This document shows positions 1-11,194 of a DNA stretch of 64,000 nt, in pieces. Each line of letters starts with the position of its first letter. The first letter of the stretch is position 1. A model generated the notes under the pieces. That model saw only the letters and a list, made by a program, of their open reading frames with translations. It ran no database searches and was not told the origin of the DNA. The position numbers and the translations under genes are program-made. Origin of the DNA: Manis javanica (Eukaryota > Chordata > Mammalia > Pholidota > Manidae); contig NC_133167.1 in the NCBI RefSeq assembly GCF_040802235.1, positions 98,132,001-98,196,000 of the forward strand. The letters are read 5' to 3'.

Positions 1-219
1 TTCTCACTACGGGAGAACAGTGCGGTGAGCATTAAGATATCTATATCTGGAAAAGGGCTATGAAATCTTATTTCATCCATTCCTGGACTGATGCAGGCTA
101 TTGTAGTTGAGCAGTTAGTGAGGTTCGCACTTCTTCCTCTCAGTTTTAGGTCGCTCCAATCTCAGCCAAGTTTAGGGAAGAGCAAAGACTAAGGTAGAAT
201 ATAGCATCTTCTTTTTTAT

Positions 220-655
220 CCTGTGAATTTTCCATCTGCACTGATGAATCACACACCACATCTATCCTGTAGTTCTTTGAATTCCTCTACTTTGCTAGCC
301 TTCATCTCTGCTCCATTAGCATGCTCACTCTTGACGCTTATACCCGACGCTTTGCTGTCACCCAGAATGTCTCAATATCTGAAATGTGTTCAGATGTTTT
401 TTCCACTTTGCCGGGAACCCCCTTCTCACAAACTTGTTCTCTGATCTCACCTGGACCTTTCAGTCTCCTCACCCCTCCTCATCTCGACTCCTCATAAATA
501 CTACTTTGCCTGCATCTTGAAATTCCACCATATAATGTTAATTCCCAAAGAAGGACCAACTAGAATCCAATGGATTGTTATTTTTTGTATCTTGGAATCT
601 CTAATGACTACGTCCAGTGACTGACACTTAGGAGAAATTCAATTTGTTAGGCACA
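220..655 (+). repeat. Possible L2-like LINE relic
   Basis: The stretch is pyrimidine-rich and ends in a segment resembling the L2 3' terminus: a 'gtgactgacacttagg...aattcaat' pattern comparable to the usual 'gtgcctggcacatagtagg...caataaat' ending. No poly-A or target duplication is visible. The 74-codon frame here has no recognisable domain and is best regarded as chance. The call rests on weak pattern similarity only and could be wrong. Confidence 0.28.
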
Positions 656-812
656 TAGATAAACCTAAATCCTTGTTCTCTCTATCTCTGCCTGGGATAC
701 TGGGGAAAAATCATCTAACTCTACTTCCTGACTGAATATAAATTTATAATTTCTATCTCTACTGGGCCCTTAATTAGTCATTAATCTTTTTTACTTATTT
801 CTAGTTGGATAG

Positions 813-1415
813 TGTCTCAGTCTGGTTTCCCTAGAAAATAGTGCTTGAGGCAAATATTAGGGCCTACACTTTATTATGAGGACAATCCAAGGAATGTAAA
901 ACCGAGGGAGAAGGTGAGTGAGGCAGGGGAGGAGGGATTGAATTTGAAAGAGAGTTGTGACTGACCTGGTCACAGCTGTGTCCCACAGGATGTCACTGTA
1001 GAAGCCACGAGAAGGTGCTGCCTCCCCGAGCAGTCCTTTCAGAGAGCAGAAGGTACCAGAATTTACCTACTAGTGATTGTCTTGCATTGGTCAAATTTTA
1101 CCCCTTGGGGCATCGTCTCCCTTACATGCTGAGTTCTACATATATGGACATTGAGAAAGTCCTGTGGCATCTCACACTTGAGTATCAACAAAAACCTGGC
1201 AAAGGAGGAAAGGACATCTGGCATGGGTAACAGGTGGGAGCCTTCAGGTATCATTCATGGGAGCCCCTGGTACAGTCACTGCAGGAGGCGCCTCCATCCT
1301 CCATCGGCAGCTGCAGCCCGGCTCCAGGATCCAGGGACCAGCATAAGCCCTTGGAATCTCTAATGACAAGCCAGGTGCACACACCTGGGCTGGCCCATGA
1401 ATTAGTCTGTCATTT
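813..1415 (-). mobile_element. Ancient LTR (ERVL-like), antisense
   Basis: Read on the minus strand, the segment ends with features typical of an LTR 3' end: a pyrimidine-rich run, a degenerate AATAAA-like signal (about 869-875), then a terminal 'ttctagggaaaccagactgagaca' type ending whose plus-strand edge begins TG at 813. The interior is more GC-rich than its flanks. No matching target duplication was found at the far edge, so the outer boundary near 1415 is approximate. The family was not assigned; an ERVL-class LTR is the best guess. Confidence 0.45.
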
Positions 1416-1556
1416 TCCTTCCCCTATGGAGATTTTTATAAGTTATTACTATTATTAGGTGAAAGGGAAGTCTGGTCCATGTGCTAGGATGAGTGGCAGA
1501 ATTGCAGTGTTTTGATTTTGAGATTTTTCTTATTTTGGAGGCTAGAGTGTCTTATA

Positions 1557-2018
1557 CAGTAGTCTTCCTCTTATCTGTGGTTTTACTTTCCATGGTTTCA
1601 GTTACCTGTAGTCAACTGTGGTCTGGAAGAAGATGATTCTTCTTCTGATGTAGTGCTTGAAGGTCAGTAGTCACCTAGTGCTATGTCACAACACCTACCT
1701 CATCTGCCTCCCTTGATCCCATCACACAGGTGTTTTATCATCTCACATCATCACAACAAGGGTGAATCCAGCGCAGTAAGATGTTCTGGGAGAGAGAGAC
1801 CATATTCACTTAACTTTATTATAGTATATTGTTATAATTCTATTTTATTATTATTTATTGTTACTCTCTTACTGTGCTTAATTTAGAAGTTAAACTTTAT
1901 TATAGGTGTGTATGTACAGAAAAAAACAGTGTATATGTAGGATTTGGTACTATCTATACTTTGAGGTATCCACTGGGGGTCTTGAAACATATGCCCCACA
2001 GATAAGGAGGAACTATTG
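1557..2018 (+). mobile_element. Tigger-type MITE (Tc1/mariner)
   Basis: The left end begins CAGTAGTCTTCCTCTTATCTG. The right end, reverse-complemented, begins CAATAGTTCCTCCTTATCTG, so about 17 of 21 terminal inverted-repeat bases agree. The element is flanked directly by TA on both sides (1555-1556 and 2019-2020), the target duplication expected for Tc1/mariner transposons. The interior near the right end has the 'ccactgggggtcttg' motif common to Tigger derivatives. At 462 bp it is non-autonomous and encodes no transposase. Confidence 0.85.
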
Positions 2019-2159
2019 TATTTATGTTTTAAATTATATTTTCATGTGAATGTGAATGTAGGGCAAAACAACTTAATGAGTAGTTTTGAGGTATTATATT
2101 AATACAAGACAGAGACTCAGAAAACCTGAAAGTTTTTTTCCAAGTTCAGAGAGATAGAG

Positions 2160-2250
2160 TTTTGGTAACAAGAATTTTGGATTGGGAGTCAAAAGTCTTG
2201 AATTTTAATTCTAGGTCCATATCTTACTTTATATTATCATTAATTTTTGG
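2160..2250 (-). repeat. Possible MIR fragment, antisense
   Basis: The pattern 'ttggattgggagtcaaaagtc...' followed by 'ttctaggtcc' resembles the antisense of the MIR region usually reading 'ggagtcaggagacctgggttctagtccc'. It is short and strongly diverged, so the call is tentative. Confidence 0.33.
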
Positions 2251-4435
2251 CCCAGGAGCACCAATCTCCAGACCAATCTGGAGTGATGGGCTCAGCAGTC
2301 CCTCTGTCTTGCGGTGGCTTCATATGAGATATCTCACCAACATTTCACGGAAGCCTTTGTGTTGGCACAAATAAGATTAGGAGGAAAAAATGAGTGAGGA
2401 AAACGTAGATCACTTGGCTTATGACTTCTTTGTGTTAGGAACAAAGGCAAGCCAGTTTTCTCTGTTTTAAAGATGTCCATTGGTTGGAACTTAACTCTGG
2501 TTCTCCCTAACACAAAACAAAACACATAAAGAAAAGCTCTTTCCCTTTCTCATTCTCTCTTGACAGTGAATCATTTTGGTTTTTAAGTTGCAATATTTCA
2601 CATTATTGAAGTTATTATTTTATAAACACAGATCCTACTGAGTAATTGCCTTGAGGTTGATATGTGCAAATTAAAGTTAAAGACCAGAATTTCTCCCCCT
2701 CCTAAGAATATGGTCTTAAACCAAATTTCACAACTAAGTAGGCTTTCAGACAATTATAAAGAACTGTGGCCAAAAGTAACAGAATCTAGTAAAACTTGTC
2801 TGCAATTGCAAGCAGTTCTGTTGTGAATGCTGAACAAGTATACAGAAATTAATGACTGCAATGTCATGAAAAGTTGGCCTCTTTCTGTCGCCAGGGAATG
2901 ATATAGTTTTTATGTCTTAAAAATATATAGTTTGTTCCTTTACTAGTACAAATAGTCATTTAATAACAGAGTTATCTCTGCATGTCCAAAATAGATTGAA
3001 TTAGTCCTCATTACTCAAGTTGGATACTGGAAACCATCCATCCTGTTTGTCCTTTGGCTTCCTCACTATTTACCTGTATTGACATCAGCATTATAATGTC
3101 AGTGGTGTTGACCTTTCACATCAATCATGTAGTATATTAGTTGCTTTAAGCAGTTGTTAATAATTATTTTCCAGAATATTTTTATTTCCTAGCCCAAAAA
3201 TGGAAGGGACAAAATAGCTGAGACTTTTTGCCAGCATCAAATATAAGTATAAATTAAATTGTGTAGCAGGAAGCTAATTCAATATTTTTTTCTTGATCAA
3301 GAAGAGATAATTAGCACATCTGCAAAAAGCATGTAATTTTTATTATCTGTGAAGACTTTGCTACATGAACACATCATTACCGGCCCAAATAAGAAAGTAG
3401 AATGCTGCAATTCATTTTCAGAGCTGCTATGAGTGGGGAAGAAAAGCAATCCAACCTTATCTTTTTTGTTATAATTAGCATTGCTGAAACAACTTTAAAA
3501 GCAAAGCCAAAAGCAGATAAAAATATAGACTGGTAACAAATTGGGAAGAGTTTATTATAAAAGAGATCTGTAATTATTTAAAGAATATACTGAGTAGGAA
3601 GACCTATGAATTCAAAGTGTGGAATGTTGAGCAATAGGAAGTTCTGGAGGCACTGATGCCGTAGGAATAAATAAGACAAGAAATATAAAGGCAGGAATTA
3701 GGCTTTCTTAGAAAAGTGAGCTGTGGGAAAAGAATATATTAACAACTTGATAATGAATATGCAAAATGCATCTTTAAATTGTGGATAAAGTTCACAAGGC
3801 CAACCCGCTAATAGAGCAGGAATCAGGACCTTTGGGATATAACCTTTGATCTTGTGCCATTGTTTATATTCTTTATGAATATTTGTCTTGTCATCTGTAA
3901 AATTTGATAACATTGATGGCATTCTTCAACTTGCCTATAGGTTATATTTCAAGATTATTTGGATCCCAGAAGCTTAGTAAAAATGAACGGTGCTTAATGA
4001 AAAGGAACTTTCTCTGGTTGTGTTCTGACTTGGGGTGCCAGGAACACAGAAGCACCCTTTTCCTATATATCAAGGGGCGCCCATGGCCAGAGATAGCAAC
4101 ACCTGAAAGAGTGCCCAGGTGAGTAAAGAAGGAGACTTCTAAAAGTTAGGGACTGAGGATTCTGGGCAAATACAATTTCCTTTTAATATAAACTTTCAGG
4201 GTCGTTTCTCAGTCCTGGGTCAGCTCCCTGGTTCTGACCGCCACCTTTCTGTTGTAATGGCCACTGGACCAGCTTGCTTGCTCCTCTTTTCGCCACCACC
4301 ATCTCCAGCTTCCAGCCATGACTTCTCTAGTCCTTGACCCCCTGGAGGCAAGGATCCAGTGAGTCACCTGTCCTGTTCCAGGAGAAGCCTAAGGCTCTTT
4401 TGAGGTTTTTATAGCAATGACTTTCGGTAGTAACA
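2251..4435. other. Unassigned AT-rich stretch
   Basis: No gene or confidently recognised repeat was seen. Frames here are short, at most 74 codons. A textbook splice-donor sequence, CAG|GTGAGT, occurs at 4116-4123, but no credible exon precedes it. The 3130-3500 part is annotated separately as a possible regulatory segment. Confidence 0.5.
3130..3500. promoter_or_regulatory. Candidate conserved non-coding segment
   Basis: This is a low-repeat stretch containing several homeodomain-type TAAT/ATTA cores, including GATAATTAGCAC near 3306-3317, TTAATAATTATTT near 3157-3169 and ATAATTAGCATT near 3471-3482. Such clusters are common in developmental enhancers, but they also arise by chance in AT-rich DNA. 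There is no direct evidence of function, and conservation could not be tested here. Confidence 0.2.
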
Positions 4436-4439
4436 TCTA

Positions 4440-4560
4440 TTAATCAAAAGAGCATTTTTTGAGGATGTATTATGTTCCAGACATTGGCACTGTAAAGATA
4501 AGTGAGTACCAATGAAAAGGCATAGCTCTCTCTCTGGAAATGTCAGTGCCAGATAACATT
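4440..4560 (-). repeat. Possible L2 3'-end fragment, antisense
   Basis: The pattern 'ttgaggatgtattatgttccagacattggcactgt' followed by a short spacer resembles the antisense of the L2 terminal segment usually reading 'ttgagcacctactatgtgccaggcactgt'. It lies directly upstream of the L1 insertion that follows. Confidence 0.4.
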
Positions 4561-4570
4561 ACAGATAATT

Positions 4571-5335
4571 AAAATAACATGTGATGGTCACCTCACATGT
4601 GTTAGGATGGTTACTATCAAAAAAAGAAAAGAACAAATGTTGGCAAGGATGCGGCAAAATTAGAACCCCTGTGTGTTGCTGTTAGGAATGTAAAATGGTA
4701 CAGCCATTATGGAAAGCAGTCTGGAAGTTCTTAAAAAAATTAAAAACAGAACTACTATATGATCCAGTAATTCCACTTCTGGACATATTTTCAATTCAAA
4801 AGAATTGAAAGCAGGATCCTGAAGAGATATGTGTACACTCATGTTCATAGGAGCAGTACACTATAACCAAAAGGTGGAAGCAACCCAAATGTCCATTGGT
4901 GGATGAATGGATAAGGAAAGTGTGGTACACATGGAATGGAATATTATTCAGCCTTAAAAGGAAGGAAATGTTGGTACATGTTATAAGGATGAACCTTGAG
5001 GATATTATGCTAAATAAATAAGCCAGTCAGAAAAAGACAAATACTGCCTGATTCACTTATATGAGTTATCTAGAGTAGTGAAATTCAAAGAAACAGAAAG
5101 TTAATGGTGGTTGCCAGACGGCGCCTGGGGAAGGGGGAGTGAGGTGTGGTTTGTTGAGTATAGTTTTAGTTTCACAAGATGAAAAAATTGTGGAAAGCTA
5201 TTGCTATAAAAACCTCAAAAGAAGTTGTACCACAATGTGGGCATACTGAACACAACTGAACTGTGCACTTAAAAATGGTCAAGATGGTTAATTTTATGTT
5301 ATGTCTATTTAATCATAATTAAAAATAACATATGA
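4571..5335 (+). mobile_element. 5'-truncated old L1 (L1M 3' end)
   Basis: The segment matches the general pattern of a mammalian-wide L1 3' end. ORF2 C-terminal coding remains are followed by the 'gttaattttatgttatg' 3'UTR and an A-rich end. The ORF2 part shows the familiar motifs 'attccacttctgg', 'caacccaaatgtcca' and 'gaatattattcagcc', but with many stops. Flanking 14-bp sequences at 4571-4584 (aaaataacatgtga) and 5322-5335 (aaaataacatatga) agree at 13 positions and are a good candidate target-site duplication. Part of this agreement could come from the AT-rich L1 tail itself. The element is inactive. Confidence 0.85.
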
Positions 5336-7130
5336 CAAACTCTACTGTAAAAGTATGATATGAACTGTGAGTATAAACAAAGAAGGCACCAAATCCTGAG
5401 GCGCTGAAGTGGCTTACGTAGAGGAGCTGGATTCATTTAAACAGTGGATAGAAGCTTCCCAGAGAACAGACAGAAAGGCATTCTGGGCAGAGGAACACGC
5501 AGATACAGGCACAATGTCACAGTGCGCAAGGGCCACCCTGCCATTTACGGTTGGGATGTAAACTAAAGGGGAAAAGCAATACAGAGGAAAGAACAGATTT
5601 TCAAATGATTTGAAATGAATATTTCCGTGTGGCATTAATTGGCATTGCAACTGGAGGTGAATTTCAGTCTTCCCAAGCCTCTCATCGGCTCTAATAGCCA
5701 TTATCTTCATCTTCACCAGTAAGAGGAACCAGATGAAAGTCCCCAGTGGGCAGAATCCGCAGAGCAAAGCGTAAAGGGAGCAGAAGAATAGGGGAGCACA
5801 GGATGTGCGCTGCGGCGAGGCACTGGCTGCCTCACTGCGTCAAAAATGGCATTTCAGGCCCAGCAAGGAGGCAGCAGATACCTGTACCACGTGCAAGCTT
5901 AGTAAGAAGGTATTTGTAATGTGGAGTTTTTGAAAGAAAGAGGTACTTTTGTACCTGTAAAAGCCATCATTTACTTTTGTGAATGCATAGGATTGTTCCC
6001 GTGAAAGAAGCAGACGAAAGATAATTGACTTTCGAGACATAAAACATGAATCAGAAATGTGACAAGTTTTTTTAGCAGTACTGCACTTAAGGCTGTCACA
6101 TGATTCTTTTTTCACAGTTCTCTAAGCATTTTGGGGCCCTGTGGCTGCTTTTTCCTTCCATTGCTACGCCCAGAAGGCACTGGTTAGTCCATTTTTACTC
6201 CTTGTCTCCACATTTACACCCCTGTCATGGCTTGGACGTGGAGCATACACCAGTATCATATTGTAGTTGACCCAAAACCTGCCTTTTTTGTGAGGGGTAA
6301 GGCTAGATTATTTCATAAAATGAGTATTCAGGGAAATCACAGTAATTGATTTGCGTTAAAAATCTAGTTATTACATTTTAATGGTGGGAAACAAAAGACA
6401 TAATGCTTTTTAAATAAATTAAATCTTACAAAAATGCAGTTAGGAAAAAAAACCCAACCCTACAAGTATACACAAGCTCCACTTAAATGCTCTTAGATTT
6501 TTCATTGGTACCTTCATGGGTATCATGAATAGGTTTTCTGTTCTGAAGTTACACAAATCTCTATTTCTTGTCTGAAATGATTTACCAATCAGTTGCCTTC
6601 CAAGAACTTGGATTTCTCTTTCTAAAATGATACCATGTAAAAAATAGAATGTGACTTGATTGTCAGTTTAAGTAAAGAGTAAGTTCTAAATAAGTATTTG
6701 ATGTACCATGTTTCAGGACTCTGGTTTTTGTTCCTAATGTCTGAGAAGCAAGCTACCTCAAACCACAGCCTAGTAGTGAAGCCACGTTTCACTTTTTTTT
6801 TCGTGTGATTTGGTGCCTTCCAGTCCTGTGTGAAACTCTTCCCAGGAGCCTCCACCACGGAGGAGCTGACTGAGTTCCACCAGCTCTCAGGCAAGCCGGG
6901 AGCAGTTAAGTGCCTCCTGGGTTTAAAAGTCCCTGCCCACCTGGCACAGAGAACATGGGATATCCTGCAAATTAATGGGCCAGTTTTAAAAAAGAGGGCT
7001 TCTGTTTTACAAAAGAACCAGAGTGGCTAAAGTCATCTGGGTCTGTACTGAGAAGCTGAAATATTGGAGAATTCAGTTTTTCAAGGATAGAGTCCAGCAT
7101 GCTGAACAGATCTTAAATTCTGGTGACAAA
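5336..7130. other. Unassigned unique-looking stretch
   Basis: No recognised repeat or gene was found. The 5385-5860 part is slightly more GC-rich and contains a 117-codon minus-strand frame (5414-5767) with no recognisable domain. The 6821-6889 part has a coding-like look (see findings) but no supporting neighbours. The rest is AT-rich with no motif of note. Confidence 0.5.
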
Positions 7131-7183
7131 AGATTTTATTTCCTAGCCAGATTTAGTGGTGGCGGCTAAGCCACAAGTGTTAC
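7131..7183. repeat. 53-bp direct repeat, copy 1
   Basis: This segment is repeated at 8483-8536 in the same orientation. The first 25 bases and the last 18 bases are identical between the copies, with a one-base length difference and a few substitutions between them. Flanks outside the repeat do not match. The source is unknown: either two copies of an unrecognised interspersed repeat or a local duplication. Confidence 0.8.
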
Positions 7184-7739
7184 CCAGGGTTTACCTGCAC
7201 AGATCTCTTTCCCTGCTGGTTAGGGAGAAGGCCGAGTCAAATAAGGCTGATTGGACACAATTTTCCAGTCATCCTCATTCTCTTCTATGATAAGGTCCTT
7301 TCCAAAGAAGGAACTAGAGCAGCAAACACAACATTTGTATTTTACTAATACTTTACTAGTACTAGTACTTCACTAGTTTCCGTGTATGATCCCCCTAAAC
7401 AACTGTTCTAGGCAAATGGGGATGTGGTCACCGTGTTCATGAGAGCTGAGATCTTGACATTTTATCAATGCCATTTTTCCAGTGCCTAGTGGAGTGTGTG
7501 GCACCTACTGTGTTGAGTAGACGAGTACATTCCGAGGCCTAAGTTCAAGTCTATGTCATTTCTTCCTTCTGGTTTATTTTCCTGACCCCTTTCTCTCTTC
7601 TATCCATTTTTCCCATTATTGCGTAAGCAACAAGTCACTCCACTATCTAAAAACAAACAAACAAACAAAAAGAAACTTAGTATCATCCCGGTACTTATAT
7701 TGGAAAGCCCAAAGCAGTTAGCAGACCTGCAATCTGGGC

Positions 7740-7975
7740 CACCACCTTGGTTTCTCCCCTCTCCTTCTCGGCCACATTCCTTGACCTCACTCCTGAGACC
7801 GTCTGAGCTTTCAGTCGGTTCCTGTTTTCCCTACAACAGCCCTGCAGGTAGATGCCTTTGCTCAGTGCTCTGTCTTCTGCGTTACGTCACTCTTCTTAAT
7901 TTTGCAACTCCCATTCATCTTTTAAGACCTCATTCACAGGTCACTTTGTCAAGTCCTTGAGACATCCAAGCATTT
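7740..7975 (+). repeat. L2 LINE fragment
   Basis: The segment carries the L2-like succession 'cattcatcttttaagacctcattcacaggtcact', comparable to the L2 ORF2 3' segment usually reading 'cattcatcctttaagactcagctcaagtgtcacct'. It is preceded by a pyrimidine-rich stretch, as in L2. The 113-codon frame overlapping it is not a recognisable reverse-transcriptase fragment in that frame. Confidence 0.5.
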
Positions 7976-8482
7976 GGTTCGGCTTGGGATTTCTCCTACA
8001 TTTTAAAGGAATAATCACTAGGTATCTCTTATCTTTGTTGCAAGAAAATTTATTTAAAAACAGTTTGGTATTATACATTTCTCTCTCTATTTCCGTGTGT
8101 TTAAGTTAAATGTAATCTGTACTCTAGTGATGGTTACTTTGCACTTGAAGGATTTCATGCTCTAGAAGTATCTATAGCAAGTAGTTCACATCTAACTCCA
8201 CAGCAAAAGATTTGCTGGGTAGCATAAAGAATGCTAAAAATAGCACTTTTTCCCTTGAAGAAATAAATAGCCTCAAGATAAATAGTTAGCTAGAAGATGT
8301 TTATGGATTTTATTGCTTCTGTGTGAATGAAGCACTGGAATCGGGCAGACCCCACAGCGTCAGTCCCTTTTGAAGGGAGTAACTAGCAGGGTTATTGGGT
8401 AGTGAGGGGTGTCTGGGATACAAGACATTCAGTGCTAAAACTGGGACCCTCCTGGGCAAATGTGGCTAATTGGTCACCTTGA

Positions 8483-8536
8483 AGATTTTATTTCCTAGCC
8501 AGATTTAGTTAGTGGTAGCTAAGCCACAAGTGTTAC
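8483..8536. repeat. 53-bp direct repeat, copy 2
   Basis: Second copy of the segment at 7131-7183, same strand, about 1.35 kb downstream. It carries one extra base and a few substitutions in the middle. The shared ends are 'agattttatttcctagcc' and 'ctaagccacaagtgttac'. Confidence 0.8.
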
Positions 8537-10430
8537 TCACCTTTCTTTTTGGTCTGTATTTACATATTCATGTTTAAACATATTTAAAAATAAGCAAGGT
8601 AAGATTGAAGTGGCAGGGCTTCTGGGTGCGCATAAATTCTTAAAAAAATTTTTGGAGATCAAATAGTAACTTCTAATAGTGTTACAGAATGTTTTAGTTT
8701 AGGGGGCCACAATCAATTCTTACATTTTCTTATACTTATCTTGAATTGAAAGATGTTACAGATGTAGTCATAGCAAAACTGCTTTGCTTTTGTAAAGATA
8801 TATATAGTTTTAAAGATACTTTTTAAATATGGGATTTCATCTTCACAATAAGCCTTTAAGGCAGGTGCCCGGATTTGAGAGAGTTAAGCTTTTAAAATCT
8901 TAACTGATAGCTCAGCGTTCTTGCTGGTACTGTTGGACAGGATGAGATTTGACTTTTTTGTGGGGGCAGCTTGTGGGACATTATTGTAGTTTCTTAGCTT
9001 CTTAGCTGAAATGTTTTCACTTTGTATCTTCCATCATTATTTACCATTTAAAAAATAATGTTAAACTCTACTTCAAAATTGAAGCTTCCAAGCACCTACT
9101 GAGTTTAATATGCTTGAAGAGAACTTTACAGATCAAAATTGAGTCAGGAAATATCAAGTATTTAAAAAATAAGGCAGTTAAATTAGTTTTGAAAGGAGTG
9201 AAATACATTTAAGATATTTAGTTGTTGGAATACATTCTTCTTGATGATTACATATTAGGCTTGAAAATTTATTTCATTATAATAATTTATGTTGTCAGAG
9301 TAAAACATAAAAAGTCAGGTCTGGCAGCAAACATTATGCTTTTTAAAATTGCTCAAGTAAAGCCATGACATGATAGGCTCTGACTCATACATATAAAAAA
9401 TGTATATTTAAGAATGCCCACGAATATAATTTACACTCCAGGTAGTAATGATGTTCCTGGAATTCTGAGTATCTTTATTCTTAGGTTCTCATTATTAGAA
9501 AAAACTGTTTCTGAAATTACTTATATTTCCTTAAATAATAATTCAGGCAAGAAGTTAAAAATCCTAAGAAAAAAGGACAGAACAAAAATTTTACTCACAG
9601 AAGAAAATGGAAGAAACTCATCCATATTTAGATTTCAATGTTTAGAATTCTCAGACTGAATTCAGCCAGGGAGACCAGGCCTGACAGTTTCTGTATCCAT
9701 CTCACTGGAGTGAGCATTTTGACCTGAATTCTAGGGTTCTGGGTTTTACCTACTTATTCTTGATTGGCTAGTTCGGAGTTTTGTCCTAAACACTACAGCC
9801 ATGATTTCCACGGATAGTAAGAAAGGCCATCTAGAATCTAACAGGATTAATAAGATCTGACCCCTTATTTCTTATGCTAATATTTCTTTACTGGAGGCAT
9901 ATGGTATTTCTCAGAACCAGAGAAGAAATGTTCCCTGGGGAAGGGTTTGTGGTTAGCACAAACACTCGGTTAATCTGGCACTCTAATCCCAGCATTTGCC
10001 CTGGATTTCCACGTGACCTAAGGATGTGGAATGAATTGTCACTGCTCTCATCATCCACAACTGAAACCGGTTGGGTCTAAAGAAATCATTTTTGTCCTGT
10101 GCTCTTAATTAATACCTGTCAAGAGGCTGAGGAAAGATCTGCTCCCAAACATAAGGAATTATCTGGACATAAGTCTGTGTTTTAACACCTAACACATTTA
10201 CCAATAGAGAAAAATATGGAAATGAAGGCCCTGCCTCAAACAAAAGACAAGCCAAATTATCTACTTTATTACTGTAATTACTATTAATAAAGCAGTTTAT
10301 TTTAAGTTTGTGGGAGGGATTCAATTTATATATGACTTTAATATTTTTACTGATAAAATTATGTCTATTTTCATAATGATGGTTTACATTTATTTAATTT
10401 ATTCAATATTTGTTATAGCCAGAAATTAAG
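8537..10430. other. Unassigned AT-rich stretch
   Basis: No gene was seen. A weak MIR-like patch is present at about 8835-8930 ('cttcacaataagcctttaaggcagg', comparable to MIR 'cctcacaacaaccctgtgaggtagg'). Other frames are short and featureless. Confidence 0.45.
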
Positions 10431-10437
10431 GACATAC

Positions 10438-10491
10438 ACAGACACACACACAGATGCGTACATATGTGTACATATGTATATATATATATCC
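10438..10491. repeat. CA/TA-rich microsatellite
   Basis: Interrupted (CA)n passes into (TATG)/(TA)n, ending in six uninterrupted TA units. It lies immediately upstream of a run of MIR elements. Confidence 0.85.
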
Positions 10492-10499
10492 CAAGCCCT

Positions 10500-10625
10500 C
10501 TGAGGTTTGTTATGTTCATTATACACATAAGAAAATTGAGCCATAGAGGGTAAATATATTGCCCAAGGTTATCCACTAAGTGGAAGGAAGAGTTGGCATT
10601 CCAATCCAGTCAATTGACAATCCAC
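10500..10625 (+). mobile_element. MIR SINE fragment
   Basis: The core 'aaaattgagccatagagggtaaatatattgcccaaggttatccactaagtgg' follows the MIR pattern of 'aaactgaggcacagagaggttaagtaacttgcccaaggtcacacagctagtaagtgg'. The 5' tRNA-like part is missing. MIR is an ancient, inactive tRNA-derived SINE mobilised by L2. Confidence 0.7.
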
Positions 10626-10674
10626 ATCATCATCATTAAAATAGCCTTATTTACTTAATAATAATAGAAATCAC

Positions 10675-10905
10675 TTATTAGGGATTACTGTGTAGTAGAC
10701 ACTACCCATAGTACCTGTCTTCCATGAAAGCAGATCTACAAGATAGGCACTGTTATTGTTGCTGTCATTTTATAGATAAGGGATCTGTGATGGAGACAGT
10801 AACTTACCTCAGGTCACATGGTTAGTGAGTGTATGATCCAGGATTTGAACCTAGGCAACCTTGCTGCAGATCTATGTTCTTAACTGACATTATACTGCCT
10901 CACTG
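10675..10905 (+). mobile_element. MIR SINE, near full length
   Basis: The order of MIR landmarks is preserved: an 'actgttattgttgct..ttttatagataag' segment, then 'taacttacctcaggtcacatggttagtgag', 'gatttgaacctagg', and a terminal 'ttcttaactgacattatactgcctc'. It is the second of three MIRs on the same strand within 700 bp. Confidence 0.85.
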
Positions 10906-10949
10906 TTAATACTAGTAATTAAGTAGTACTAATACCTTCTTCATTCAAA

Positions 10950-11190
10950 TGGTAGCAATTAAATGTATTCATCAACTATTATGTGCCAGACTCTGAGTTT
11001 ACTTTTTAGCAAATTTCGTCCCACTTAATTATTTTTAAAACCTCTGAAATAGATATTTGGGGCTCATTTTAGAGATGAGGAAGAAGAGATTAGAGAGATT
11101 GTATCTTCCCAAGTTCTCAAAATTAATAAATGAAAAACTAGAACTGAATTCTGTTGTTTCTAGCCCTAAGGCTTGCCCCTCATGTCCCAC
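10950..11190 (+). mobile_element. MIR SINE fragment
   Basis: It begins with 'tattatgtgccagactctgag', a typical MIR 5'-core pattern, and continues through 'ttttagagatgagg' and 'cccaagttctc' to 'gaactgaattc', comparable to the MIR 'gaacccagg' stretch. It is more diverged than the preceding copy. Confidence 0.7.
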
Positions 11191-11194
11191 ATTG

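Noticed and set aside
5414..5767. 117-codon minus-strand frame starting with a hydrophobic segment
   Set aside because: The N-terminus looks membrane-like, but there is no homologous family I recognise and no regulatory context. It is compatible with chance in a slightly GC-richer patch.
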